A stretch of DNA of 34,209 bases from an uncultured Eubacteriales bacterium. GTDB lineage: Bacteria; Bacillota; Clostridia; Christensenellales; Aristaeellaceae. A model generated the notes under the pieces. The model had not been told where the DNA came from. It saw only the letters and a program-made list of their open reading frames with translations, and searched no databases. The translations under genes and the position numbers were made by a program. Below are positions 1 to 8,155 of this stretch, one piece after another. The DNA is taken from the NCBI GenBank assembly GCA_900540045.1, contig UQEF01000022.1, positions 1 through 34,209 of the forward strand, in the 5' to 3' direction. Numbering within the stretch: position 1 is the first letter of the stretch; the number at the start of each line of letters is the position of its first letter.

Positions 1-446
1 AAGCTCACGCCCATCAGCGCCGCGCACGCCAGCGTACCGATCCAGGACAGCCGGGGAGGCTTCAAGGCCATCTGGCGCGCGGGTTCCAGGGTTTTGAGGC
101 TGCTGAGCGCATCTTCTCGCTGCAGGCGCGCCATGTCGGTATCGCAGCCGCCCAGCATCACGGCGGTCTGCGCGCGGGCCATCAGCCCCAACGCATCCGC
201 CTGCCGCGCCGCGTCCAGCGAGGTGATGGGCCACAGCCACGCGACCAGCGCAAAAATCGCAGGCAAGGCCGCCAGCGTTACCGCCCCCCAGATCGCCACC
301 GTGGGAAACGCCCATACAAAGGAGGCAGCGCGCAGCAAAAGCACGCCCACCGCTCCCGCAAACAGGCCGTACAGGGCCCAGATAAAGGTGCGCTGCGTCC
401 GCATGCGGCGTTTAACCGGCCGCAGCGCGCGTTCCAATTCTCTCAT
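1..446 (-). CDS. Partial membrane protein, last gene of ABC-2 operon (runs off left edge)
   Basis: The frame is open from an ATG at 446 to the window edge with no stop, so only the first ~148 codons are visible. The N-terminus is basic (MRELERALRPVKRRMR), followed by two hydrophobic stretches around residues 22-46 and 50-72, then a soluble helical segment containing 'DAARQADALGLMARAQTA' and 'MARLQREDALSSL', and another hydrophobic start near residue 135. The ATG overlaps the TGA of the upstream permease in an ATGA arrangement, so translation is probably coupled and the product belongs with the ABC transporter. I do not recognise the family. The layout of two membrane helices, an amphipathic region and a further helix loosely recalls DUF4175-type membrane proteins, but that is only a guess. 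No function is assigned. Confidence 0.6.
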   Translation of the reverse strand, partial: MRELERALRPVKRRMRTQRTFIWALYGLFAGAVGVLLLRAASFVWAFPTVAIWGAVTLAALPAIFALVAWLWPITSLDAARQADALGLMARAQTAVMLGGCDTDMARLQREDALSSLKTLEPARQMALKPPRLSWIGTLACAALMGVS

Positions 447-1348
447 GCTCGTTTGCTTCCTTTCGGCGCTCTGGGCCTGCGCGCACGCAGGTTCAGCGCG
501 GCAAGCGCGGTCAGCAGCACGGACGCTGCCGCCAGAAACGCCATATTGCAGTACAGAAAATGGTCGAAGGGAAGGTAGGAGTAGGTATTGGCCAGGCTGT
601 AGCTGAACTGCCAGAGGATGCTGGAAAACATCTGTGTCTGCGATGCCAGCAGTGAAAACAGGCCCAGGCCGGGGTTGAGGGTGAAGGAGACCGGCGTGTA
701 TTCGATCATGTGCAGCTGCTGTCCTACGATGTTCATGGCATCATAGAGGTCGCCGATGCGCTTGACATCGTACCACAGGGGCAGAAGCGTGACCAATCCC
801 AGCGCAAACACCGACAGGTAGCTCACCACCGTGGACGTGACCGTGCGCTGAAACAGCGACGAGCACACCAGCCCCACGCTGAGCGCCGCCAGCGCCGTCA
901 GCAATAGAAACGCCACGCTGATAAGCACCTGCGCAAGCGTCGCGCCGCCGGTAATCAGCACCAGCGACAGCATCGGCAGGGAGCACATCACCAGCAGGGC
1001 CAGAAAGCTGAAGCTTTCCAGCAGCTTTCCGAGCACCAGCTTTACCGGGCCGGTATTGGTCACCAGCAGCAGATCCAGCGTCTGCCGCTCCCGCTCGCCG
1101 CTGATGCTGCCGGCGGTCATGGCAGGGGCCACCAGCACCAGCATGCCAAATTGCAGCATAATCATATACGCATAGCCGTCCACGCTCAGGCGCATATCAC
1201 CCAAAGTGACCGTCGCGCCCATGAAGCGCCCGTATACCGTAAAATAGGCCAGCGCCGCCAGCAGCAGCGAATACAGCGTGATCAGCAGCGGCGTGCGCGC
1301 CGACCGCATGCGGCGGATGGCCGAAAAGGCAAAAATCGGATTATTCAC
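443..1348 (-). CDS. ABC-2 type transporter permease
   Basis: This 301-residue integral membrane protein has about six predicted membrane segments (roughly residues 20-40, 60-80, 110-135, 140-165, 175-195 and 265-285). The motif 'AGSISGERERQTLDLLLVT' after the second helix is typical of ABC-2 permeases that pair with CcmA-like ATPases, where it lies in the cytoplasmic coupling loop. The start is a GTG at 1348, preceded by GGAGGTGA, and its first eight bases contain the TAA of the ATPase gene (GTGAATAA), so the two are translationally coupled. The stop overlaps the next gene's start. It is likely the membrane half of an exporter whose ATPase is the adjacent gene. The substrate is unknown. Confidence 0.88.
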   Translation of the reverse strand: MNNPIFAFSAIRRMRSARTPLLITLYSLLLAALAYFTVYGRFMGATVTLGDMRLSVDGYAYMIMLQFGMLVLVAPAMTAGSISGERERQTLDLLLVTNTGPVKLVLGKLLESFSFLALLVMCSLPMLSLVLITGGATLAQVLISVAFLLLTALAALSVGLVCSSLFQRTVTSTVVSYLSVFALGLVTLLPLWYDVKRIGDLYDAMNIVGQQLHMIEYTPVSFTLNPGLGLFSLLASQTQMFSSILWQFSYSLANTYSYLPFDHFLYCNMAFLAAASVLLTALAALNLRARRPRAPKGSKRA

Positions 1349-2279
1349 CCTGCGTCACCTCCATAAAGACCTTTTCCAGGTTGAGGGGCGGGCGGTGGAA
1401 GTCCACCAGCGGAGCGCCCGCCGCGAGCTGTTTGAGCAGGCCCGCGGTCGCATCCTCGCCGCCGTCGAAATCCACGGTGAGCACATTGCCCTCCTCGCGC
1501 CCCACGCCGGTCACGCCCGGATACTGGCGGATGAGTGTGACCGCGGCTTCGATCGCGTCCGCCTCCGCGCGGGCGGCCAGGCGCACCCGAATAGGCGCAT
1601 TGCCGCTCATATGCCGTCCCAGCTCCTCCACCGAGCCGGAGAACACCAGCCGTCCATGGTCGATGATGGTGAGCGAATCACACATTTCGGACAGTTCCGG
1701 CAAAATGTGGGAGGAGATCAGCACCGTTTTGCCCATGTCCTTGAGCGTGCGCAAAATCCCCTTCATCTCCGCTCGGGCGCGCGGGTCCATGCCGGAGGCC
1801 GGCTCATCCAGGATGAGCAGGCGCGGATCGTGGATGAGCGCCCGTGCCAGGCAAAGCCGTTGCTTCATTCCGCGGGAAAGGACGTCCACATAGCTGTCGC
1901 GCTTGTCGGTGAGGTTCACCAGCTCCAGCAGGCTTTCTGTCATGCGCCGGCGTTCCTTCTGGCCAAAGCCATAGCAGCGCGCATAGAAGTCCAGGTATTC
2001 CCAGGCTTTCAGCCGGTCGTAAACGCCGAAGAAGTCCGGCATATAGCCCATCAGGCGGCGAATTTCGCGCGGGTGGCCCGCAACGTCCACGCCGTCCAGC
2101 GCAGCCGTCCCTTCGCTAGGTTTGAGAAGCGTAGCCAGAATGCGCATGGTGGTGGTTTTTCCCGCGCCGTTGGGACCTACAAAGCCGTGAAGCTCGCCGT
2201 CATGGATGGTCAGGCTCAAATGGTCAAGCGCCAGAAAGGACCCGTAGTAACGTGTAAGCCCGTCAAGAACCAGCATCAT
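1341..2279 (-). CDS. ABC transporter ATP-binding protein (CcmA/ABC-2 type)
   Basis: The protein has 312 residues with a complete nucleotide-binding domain: Walker A GPNGAGKTTT at 35-44, signature LSRGMKQRL at 134-142, Walker B LLILDEP at 154-160 and the H-loop histidine in 'LISSH' near 191. A ~100-residue C-terminal extension (RVRLAARAEADAIEAAV...) matches the regulatory tail of ABC-2 ATPases that ends in 'LEKVFMEVT'. The ATG at 2279 overlaps the TGA of the upstream exported-protein gene (ATGA), and the 3' end overlaps the permease start by 8 bases. It should energise the permease at 443-1348. The start is ATGATG, so either Met is possible. Confidence 0.93.
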   Translation of the reverse strand: MMLVLDGLTRYYGSFLALDHLSLTIHDGELHGFVGPNGAGKTTTMRILATLLKPSEGTAALDGVDVAGHPREIRRLMGYMPDFFGVYDRLKAWEYLDFYARCYGFGQKERRRMTESLLELVNLTDKRDSYVDVLSRGMKQRLCLARALIHDPRLLILDEPASGMDPRARAEMKGILRTLKDMGKTVLISSHILPELSEMCDSLTIIDHGRLVFSGSVEELGRHMSGNAPIRVRLAARAEADAIEAAVTLIRQYPGVTGVGREEGNVLTVDFDGGEDATAGLLKQLAAGAPLVDFHRPPLNLEKVFMEVTQGE

Positions 2280-4792
2280 TCCACCCTCCCTTCCATGATG
2301 ATCGTCGGTATGTCGATGTCGGCATAGCCGTCGGCGGCGCCGAGCCTTTCAAACCGGCAATACAGGAATCCGTTCATCAGATACTCCTGCAAATCCGGCA
2401 GGCTGGTCTCCACCTTGGCAAGGCCGGTGATATCATCCACGGTGTAACGCTTGTATTCGTCCCACTCGCCGGTGGTGGGGTTGTAGAGAGAAACCTGGTA
2501 GGAATAGTAGGCATAGCGGATGGAGATATCCATATCCGTCACACGCATGTCCCGAGGCAGAGCGCTCAGGTCAAAGGCGAAGGCCCGGCTTTCTACCAGC
2601 GGGAAACTCTGGTACTGGGTGGGGTCCAGCTGCTCCACCAGCAGGGGCTTGCCGCTGGCGTCCTCGTCGGCTGAATAGACGGGGAAGCTGTCGCGCAGGA
2701 AGCGCACGCTTCCGTCCTCGGCCACGGGATCATAGGCCAGATCCACGCTGACCATGCCGCGCTGCGCGGTGCGCGTCACCGGCTGGCCGTCCACCTCCAG
2801 GGCAAGGTCGGTCAGCCCGTCGCAGAACGCGATAAAGCGGAACCTGCTTCCGTCGTTGTTGCGGCTGATGTTGCTCAGCAGCGAGCGGCGAATCATGGCC
2901 TCTTTGTATTCCTCCGGAGTCATGTCCTCAGGGTCCGCGCGGGTGGCGCGTTCCACAAAATCGTAGATCGAGTAGGAGAAGTTTGTCAGGTCAGCTTCGC
3001 TCAACAGCACACCGTCGCCAAAGGCTTCATCGCGGTTCCGAGGCGCGCCGGGCGCGGAGGCAGGCAGGGGCGTAAGGGCCTTTTCGGCCGTCTGACCGGG
3101 CAGCAGGTCGCCTACCGTAACAAATCCGTAGTCCGTCAGAATCACGCCATTGTCCAGAGCGGTACGGCTGTTGTTGGTTACGCGGAACACCAGGCTGTCC
3201 CCCTCCCAACGGCAGCCGCCGGATACGCCGCCCATCTCCTCGGTAGGCGCGTCACGCACCACCAGGGAAACCCAGTTCCACGAACCGTTTTCGGGATAGG
3301 TGATGGTCGTGGTGGGGCCATAGGTGCATATATAGCGCAGTTTGGCGGAATTTTCCAGGGTGAGGGGGTCGCTGTTGGTATAGTAGGAAATGCTGTCGAG
3401 CACTTCGACCCTGCCATTGGCTGCGCCCACAGTCATGGATTCGCGTCCGGCCTTGGCGGCCATGACAGCGGTGTATCCATCCTGATGGCCGTTTTCGTCC
3501 ACATGAAGGACGGTATAGTAGGTGGCGGCAGGCTCGCGCAGCGGCAGGACCTGGCTCAGCCCCCACAGCGACAGCGAGGCCACAACCGCCAACGCGGGCA
3601 CCGTGGCCCACATCCACTCACGCCGGTCCAGGCGCTTAAGCAGCCAGTAGCCGCCAAACCCGGCCAGCAGTATGAACGCCCCGACCACCACCATGGGCAG
3701 CGCCGCGGCGCCGGTGTTTTCCACCCCGATCTGCCTGGCCACGGACGTATCCACGGACGCGCGGTTGTCGCGAACATAACCGCCGTAGTTCCGGTTCGAT
3801 ATCATCTCCTGATAGCGCGCCTGGGCGAAGGAAAGCAGCAGGCGCTGCCACAGGACGTTTTTCTCCAGCCACGCGTTGAGCGGCTTTTCACTGATGGCAA
3901 AGGCGCATGTGACCACATATCCCTTTCCCACGCGCGTCACGTCTGCCAGCGCGGAGCTGCCCACCGGCTGGCCGCCTCTGCCTTCCAGCGAAACGGTCAT
4001 GACTTCCTGACCAAGCGGCGTGCCGCCCACCCCAAAGGTTTCGAGCAGCTCACCGGTGATATCGCCGCCGCTTTCCACCGCGCCGGCGGAAATCCCCGTA
4101 TACTTTTCAAAAAAGCCGAAATTCTCCGCCGCCTTGGCGCCGCCGCCCACGATTGCCACGCCGCCATCCTTGAGCCATCCGTCCAGCGCCTCCTGCTGCC
4201 GCTGCGTGAGCGCGTCCATATCAAAGCCGTCCACCGCCAGCATGTCAAAAAAGCGCAGGCTTTCCTCATCCGAAGGGAAGGAGGCGGCGTCCAGGGGCAG
4301 GACGGTCCAGTATTCCTCGCGCAGCAGGGGATCAGCCGCTCTTGTGATGCTGAAGCTGGAAAAATCCGCCTGGTTTCCCCCAAGCGCACCCACGATCAGC
4401 GAGGATGGGTCAATCGTTCCGCCGGGTTCTATTTCCCGCTGCACCACGGTTTCACCATCCACCACCCAGCGGACGGTATAGCTTTTCTGCATTTGGGTCA
4501 GCACCACGGGCAGGCTTGCCTCCAACGTGCTGCCCGATGCGACGGAGAGAGGAAGCTCGTAGCGGTCGTATTCCTGTTCGTTGCGGTTCACATCGACCGT
4601 AACCACGCCGGACATATCTGCATCGCTGTTGGTGATGCGGACATGGACAGGCAACGTGCGCACGTAGGTGATCACGCCATCATAGCCGATATCCGCCTCC
4701 AGCGCCACTCCCGCGCAGGCTGCGGCGGGCATCAGCAGCATCGCGGCGCACAGCACCAGCGAGCCAAGTTTCAAAAGGGGTTTCCGTATCAT
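2276..4792 (-). CDS. Large exported membrane-anchored protein of the ABC-2 operon, with GATase-like segment
   Basis: The ATG at 4792 has AAGGAGG 8 bases upstream and begins a signal peptide (MIRKPLLKLGSLVLCAAMLLM, probable cleavage after ACA near residue 27). An upstream in-frame start at 4816 lacks this site. The 838-residue protein has an exported beta-rich N-terminal half, two central membrane helices (about 365-387 and 395-415) and a second exported domain of about 400 residues. Around residues 185-225 'VDGFDMDALTQRQQEALDGWL' followed by 'DGGVAIVGGG' resembles the degenerate class-I glutamine-amidotransferase-like fold seen in GldG/DUF4350-type proteins that accompany ABC-2 exporters. It is coupled to the ATPase by ATGA. 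The likely role is an extracytoplasmic partner or sensor of the transporter; this is inference. No enzymatic residues were identified. Confidence 0.78.
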   Translation of the reverse strand: MIRKPLLKLGSLVLCAAMLLMPAAACAGVALEADIGYDGVITYVRTLPVHVRITNSDADMSGVVTVDVNRNEQEYDRYELPLSVASGSTLEASLPVVLTQMQKSYTVRWVVDGETVVQREIEPGGTIDPSSLIVGALGGNQADFSSFSITRAADPLLREEYWTVLPLDAASFPSDEESLRFFDMLAVDGFDMDALTQRQQEALDGWLKDGGVAIVGGGAKAAENFGFFEKYTGISAGAVESGGDITGELLETFGVGGTPLGQEVMTVSLEGRGGQPVGSSALADVTRVGKGYVVTCAFAISEKPLNAWLEKNVLWQRLLLSFAQARYQEMISNRNYGGYVRDNRASVDTSVARQIGVENTGAAALPMVVVGAFILLAGFGGYWLLKRLDRREWMWATVPALAVVASLSLWGLSQVLPLREPAATYYTVLHVDENGHQDGYTAVMAAKAGRESMTVGAANGRVEVLDSISYYTNSDPLTLENSAKLRYICTYGPTTTITYPENGSWNWVSLVVRDAPTEEMGGVSGGCRWEGDSLVFRVTNNSRTALDNGVILTDYGFVTVGDLLPGQTAEKALTPLPASAPGAPRNRDEAFGDGVLLSEADLTNFSYSIYDFVERATRADPEDMTPEEYKEAMIRRSLLSNISRNNDGSRFRFIAFCDGLTDLALEVDGQPVTRTAQRGMVSVDLAYDPVAEDGSVRFLRDSFPVYSADEDASGKPLLVEQLDPTQYQSFPLVESRAFAFDLSALPRDMRVTDMDISIRYAYYSYQVSLYNPTTGEWDEYKRYTVDDITGLAKVETSLPDLQEYLMNGFLYCRFERLGAADGYADIDIPTIIMEGRVE

Positions 4793-4917
4793 CTGCGTTC
4801 CTCCTTGCCGCGCCACGGCGCGTTTTGAAGCGCTTACGCATATGCAACGGAACGAATCTGGGTTTTCTTCCCACGCCTCCGGGTTTGGGCTGCCAAAAAT
4901 GTAACAATCACCCGCAT

Positions 4918-4946
4918 AAAAAAAGAAACCGCCGCAAAGCGGTCTC
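4918..4946 (-). terminator. Rho-independent terminator after tetR
   Basis: On the minus strand an imperfect 8-bp stem (GAGACCGC / GCGGTTTC) with a 6-base loop is followed by seven consecutive U. It lies 14 bases beyond the tetR stop and separates that operon from the exported-protein/ABC operon. No clear sigma-A promoter could be picked out in the remaining ~125 bases before 4792, so partial read-through is possible. Confidence 0.75.
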
Positions 4947-4960
4947 CCGTAGCCCTTTTT

Positions 4961-5539
4961 TCACACCACAATCCGGTCGCAGACACCCAGCACCAGCTCG
5001 CGCAGGGCCTCGGCATAGCAGGCCGTTTCCCGCGCGTTCTGCACGGACAGATACAGGATATGAATGATGGAACCCACCATCTCGTCGGACACGCGGAAGG
5101 TGATGCCCTCCCGCTTGAGCAGCTCCAGAATGCGCATGGACATGCTCTTGAAATGCGCCAGCGCCTCCTCGGAGGCGACAAGTGCGACCAACTGGGGCAT
5201 ATCCTCTTTGAGGAAGCGCATCACGTTGAGCTCTGCCAGACGATCAAAGGCGGCGTTGACCGCATTGGCGGTGCGCTCACGGCTGCTGCCCGCCGACTGG
5301 CGCAGCGCCCGCTCCGCCTCGCCCACGATGAGCATTTCAAAGTGCATGCCCACTTGCAGAAACAGTTCTTCCTTGCTGTCGTAAAACTTATAGAAAGTGG
5401 ATTTGGAGATGCCCGCGTCCGACGTGAGACGCTCCAGCGAGATCCGCTTCACATCCATGCCCACCGCGTGACGGCAAGCGCTGTCAAACAGCCGGGCGCG
5501 AATATCCTCCATCTGCTGCGGCGTAAATGCCTGCGGCAT
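4961..5539 (-). CDS. TetR/AcrR family transcriptional repressor
   Basis: The ATG at 5539 is preceded by GGAGGGGG; the longer open frame upstream is in the shadow of the ftsX gene and is not used. The 192-residue product has an N-terminal TetR helix-turn-helix at about 25-50 ('ERLTSDAGISKSTFYKFYDS', then KEELF), which is the family hallmark, and an all-helical ligand/dimer domain after it. It is 32 bases downstream of the FtsX permease gene and is probably co-transcribed from the promoter at 8004-8032. Two matching inverted-repeat operators sit just downstream of that promoter, so the simplest model is an autoregulated repressor of its own permease operon. The inducer cannot be read from sequence. 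Confidence 0.9.
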   Translation of the reverse strand: MPQAFTPQQMEDIRARLFDSACRHAVGMDVKRISLERLTSDAGISKSTFYKFYDSKEELFLQVGMHFEMLIVGEAERALRQSAGSSRERTANAVNAAFDRLAELNVMRFLKEDMPQLVALVASEEALAHFKSMSMRILELLKREGITFRVSDEMVGSIIHILYLSVQNARETACYAEALRELVLGVCDRIVV

Positions 5540-5571
5540 ATGCTTTCCCCCTCCGCCATACCGTTGTTGTC

Positions 5572-7878
5572 TTATTCGACCGATTTGAGCGCCTCCACCA
5601 TATCGATGCCACGTACCTTCCGCGTCAGCAGCAGCTGAATCAGCAGGCTGAACACATAGGTGACCACGCTGGCCAGCACCACCGACAGTGCCGCCGGTCG
5701 GCTGGGATAGGCCATCATTTCCGATTCGCACACCCGCAGCACCAGACCCGTCAGGCCGATGCCGGGAAGGATGCCGCACAGCACGCCCAGCAGGCTTACG
5801 ATGTTGTTTTCGCCGATGATCAGGCCGCGGATTTCCTTCTGATGGTAGCCAAGTACCTTGAGCGTGGCGTATTCACGGGTGCGTTCGGAAAAGTTCATCA
5901 GGCCCATGTTGTAGCAAATCACAAAGGCCAGAGCCAGCGCGATCAGTGTAATCATGGCAAAGATGGAGGCCAGCATATCCAGCATCTGCATCAGCTCCTG
6001 CGCCTGGTCCACGGGCCAGTTCAGCTGATCCACTTCCTCCATGGCATCCAGCTCGGACAGGCAGGCCTGCGTGGGTCCCTTGAGCAGGATGGCCGTGGGC
6101 ATAAAGCCCCCTTTGCGCAGGCTTTCCCAGGTGCCACTTTCCATATATAGTCCCTGCGAGACGCTGTTGTACACGATCTGCGTGATTTTGACCCGTACGG
6201 GGTCGTCGTCCCCGGGGAAGAACAGCTCGAGCGTATCGCCCACGGAAACCTCCAGCGTCTGGGCCAGCTTTTCGGTGATGGCGGTTCCTCCGGGCAGAAT
6301 GTCCACCAGCGTTTCATTCTTGCCCACACGCAGCATCGTCTGCCCCGGCTCCACCACGGTCAGGAGCGTGGTGCGGCTCTCGGCGGCTGACCGTGCACTG
6401 AGCGATTTTTCCATGATGCATTCCACGCCCTCCGCGTCCAAACGGCGGCGGTAGCTTTCCGCCTCATCGGTCTCGCCGGTCAAGTCCGCGCGTACATCAT
6501 AGCACAGGGCCTTGGTGTAATGGTTTTCGGCCAGCGCATTGACCGAATCCTGCAGTCCCAGAGAGGCGATGATCAGCGCGTTGCAGCACAGTATGCCTAC
6601 GAAGGACATGATGGTGCGCATGCGGTTGCGCATGAGATTGCGCACGATCATCTTGGTGTTGAAGTTAAAGCGCCGCCACAGAAATCCCACGCGCTCCAAG
6701 AGGATGCGCCTGCCCGCCTTGGGCGGCTTGGGCCGCAGCAGGTCGGCAGTGGTTTCCCGCGCGCTTTTCTGGTAGGTGTAGAGGCAGATCAGCACGCTCA
6801 TTACCACGGTGAGCGCCACCATGGCCCATGCCTCGCCCGAGATGGCTGGATACAGCTTGTAGGGGTACTCGTTCTGTCCCAGCAGCAGCGCCCAGATCAC
6901 GTTGGGCAAAAGCGCGTGCCCCGCCACCACCCCCAGAAGCGAGCCGATCAGCGAGGGCCACACCGCATATGACAGGTAATGTCCACGAATACGCCGGGAG
7001 GGATAGCCCAGCGCCTTGAGCGTGCCCAGCTGCATGCGCTGGTTTTCGATCATGCGGGTCAGCGTGGTCATCACAATGAGCGCAGCCACCGCATAGGCGA
7101 TCAGCGGGAAAACCAGCGTGAGATTGGCGAACATATCGGCATTGCTCTGGGCGTTGGCCGTACTCTGATGCGCACCCCGGTTGACCACCAGCGCCGCGGG
7201 CAGCGCAGCCGTTATGGCCTTTTCCGCCTGTTGGGCATCGACGCCATCAGCGAGCTTTACCAGCACCTGCGTCATGGGCAGATCCGGCATGCCGCAGGTA
7301 TTAATGAGGATGTAGCCGTACTGATCGGGGTTGGGGTATACGCCATCGGTCACACAGATAAATTCCGGGCTGTAGACCACACCCCGCACCACAAAGCCAT
7401 ATTCCTGCCCGGACAGTTTGACGCTCACGCGGTCCCCCACGGACAGGCCGTGTACCTCGGCAAATCCCGCCTGAATCAGGCAGCCGCGCGAATCCGTCTG
7501 GGAAAGAGCCTCTCCCTCCACCACCAGCGGCTGGTTGATGCGCATGGGTCCATCATAGGCCGTCACGTTCAGCGTGGGCTCGCCAGGCAAGTCGCTTTCC
7601 AATTCCGCTGTGGCGCGGGCGCATACGTCGTTCACCCCGCTGATGGAACGGATTCTCTCCAGGGTATCGCGGTCCGCGCTGGGAACGCTGACCCAGAAAT
7701 CCGCCAGGTTGTTCTGGGCAAAGTACGTGTCGATCGTGCCCTGCGCCAGCCGGGCCGTGCCGTCCAGCCCCGCAAACATGAACGTCCCCAGCGAGCAGAG
7801 CATCACAATGGCAAAAAACTGCATGCCGGACCGGCGCATATCGCGCACCAGCTTTTTTCCCAGAGCGCTCATGGCCAT
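5572..7878 (-). CDS. FtsX/MacB-like ABC transporter permease without adjacent ATPase
   Basis: The chosen ATG at 7878 has AAGGAGG nine bases upstream; further N-terminal in-frame sequence would run back through the operator region. The 768-residue protein shows the FtsX layout: an N-terminal helix ('MQFFAIVMLCSLGTFMFAGL'), a long extracytoplasmic domain to about residue 245, three helices with 'MIENQRMQLGTLKALGYPSR' between them, a second helix and exported domain ('ALIIASLGLQDSVNALAENH' onward), then three C-terminal helices with 'SERTREYATLKVLGYHQKEI'. Such permeases normally work with a LolD/MacB-type ATPase encoded next door. Here the upstream neighbour is a promoter region and divergent csoR, so the ATPase must be elsewhere or shared. 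Co-transcribed with tetR. Confidence 0.9.
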   Translation of the reverse strand: MAMSALGKKLVRDMRRSGMQFFAIVMLCSLGTFMFAGLDGTARLAQGTIDTYFAQNNLADFWVSVPSADRDTLERIRSISGVNDVCARATAELESDLPGEPTLNVTAYDGPMRINQPLVVEGEALSQTDSRGCLIQAGFAEVHGLSVGDRVSVKLSGQEYGFVVRGVVYSPEFICVTDGVYPNPDQYGYILINTCGMPDLPMTQVLVKLADGVDAQQAEKAITAALPAALVVNRGAHQSTANAQSNADMFANLTLVFPLIAYAVAALIVMTTLTRMIENQRMQLGTLKALGYPSRRIRGHYLSYAVWPSLIGSLLGVVAGHALLPNVIWALLLGQNEYPYKLYPAISGEAWAMVALTVVMSVLICLYTYQKSARETTADLLRPKPPKAGRRILLERVGFLWRRFNFNTKMIVRNLMRNRMRTIMSFVGILCCNALIIASLGLQDSVNALAENHYTKALCYDVRADLTGETDEAESYRRRLDAEGVECIMEKSLSARSAAESRTTLLTVVEPGQTMLRVGKNETLVDILPGGTAITEKLAQTLEVSVGDTLELFFPGDDDPVRVKITQIVYNSVSQGLYMESGTWESLRKGGFMPTAILLKGPTQACLSELDAMEEVDQLNWPVDQAQELMQMLDMLASIFAMITLIALALAFVICYNMGLMNFSERTREYATLKVLGYHQKEIRGLIIGENNIVSLLGVLCGILPGIGLTGLVLRVCESEMMAYPSRPAALSVVLASVVTYVFSLLIQLLLTRKVRGIDMVEALKSVE

Positions 7879-7909
7879 GGGCACGTTCCTCCTTCGGCAG
7901 CGAATCAAA

Positions 7910-7937
7910 TAAAAACAAAATATGGAATTTGTTTTCA
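7910..7937. promoter_or_regulatory. Putative TetR operator 2 (downstream copy)
   Basis: The arrangement is TAAAAACAAA, an 8-base spacer, then TTTGTTTTCA. It has the same half-site and spacing as the perfect operator at 7969-7996, with one mismatch in the left arm. It lies in the 5' untranslated region of the permease gene, 59 bases from the first operator. Confidence 0.6.
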
Positions 7938-7968
7938 GCTTCAACAAAAGAAAAACGCGGCGCGCAGC

Positions 7969-7996
7969 TGAAAACAAATTATTTTCTTTGTTTTCA
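7969..7996. promoter_or_regulatory. Putative TetR operator 1 (perfect inverted repeat)
   Basis: TGAAAACAAA, an 8-base spacer and TTTGTTTTCA form a perfect 10-bp inverted repeat. It begins directly at the expected transcription start of the minus-strand promoter (8004-8032), where a bound TetR protein would block initiation or clearance. Confidence 0.7.
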
Positions 7997-8003
7997 CGCT
8001 GTT

Positions 8004-8032
8004 ATTATAAGGGTTTTGACATGGCAAGTCAA
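8004..8032 (-). promoter_or_regulatory. Sigma-A promoter of the ftsX-tetR operon
   Basis: Minus strand: -35 TTGACT (8032-8027), 17-base spacer, -10 TATAAT (8009-8004). The expected start near 7997 gives a ~118-base leader that contains both operators. Confidence 0.8.
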
Positions 8033-8080
8033 CGTAGGCGCAAAAACGTTACAATTCGTTCATGGTTGCTGAAAAAGCGC

Positions 8081-8109
8081 TTGACAGATACCCCATGGGG
8101 GTATATAAT
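8081..8109 (+). promoter_or_regulatory. Sigma-A promoter of csoR-copA
   Basis: The -35 TTGACA, 17-base spacer and -10 TATAAT are a consensus match. A CsoR operator fills the spacer and a second follows the -10, so copper-free CsoR would exclude RNA polymerase. Confidence 0.9.
8088..8104. promoter_or_regulatory. CsoR operator 1 (between -35 and -10)
   Basis: ATACCCCATGGGGGTAT matches the CsoR-type pseudo-palindrome (TA, C-run, ATG, G-run, TA). It occupies the promoter spacer and touches the first base of the -10. Confidence 0.85.
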
Positions 8110-8114
8110 CCTAA

Positions 8115-8131
8115 ATACCCCCATGGGGTAT
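8115..8131. promoter_or_regulatory. CsoR operator 2 (at transcription start)
   Basis: ATACCCCCATGGGGTAT is the exact reverse complement of operator 1. It spans the expected +1 region. The centre-to-centre distance is 27 bases. Confidence 0.82.
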
Positions 8132-8155
8132 ATTAAGTTGAAACGGGGTGTCACT

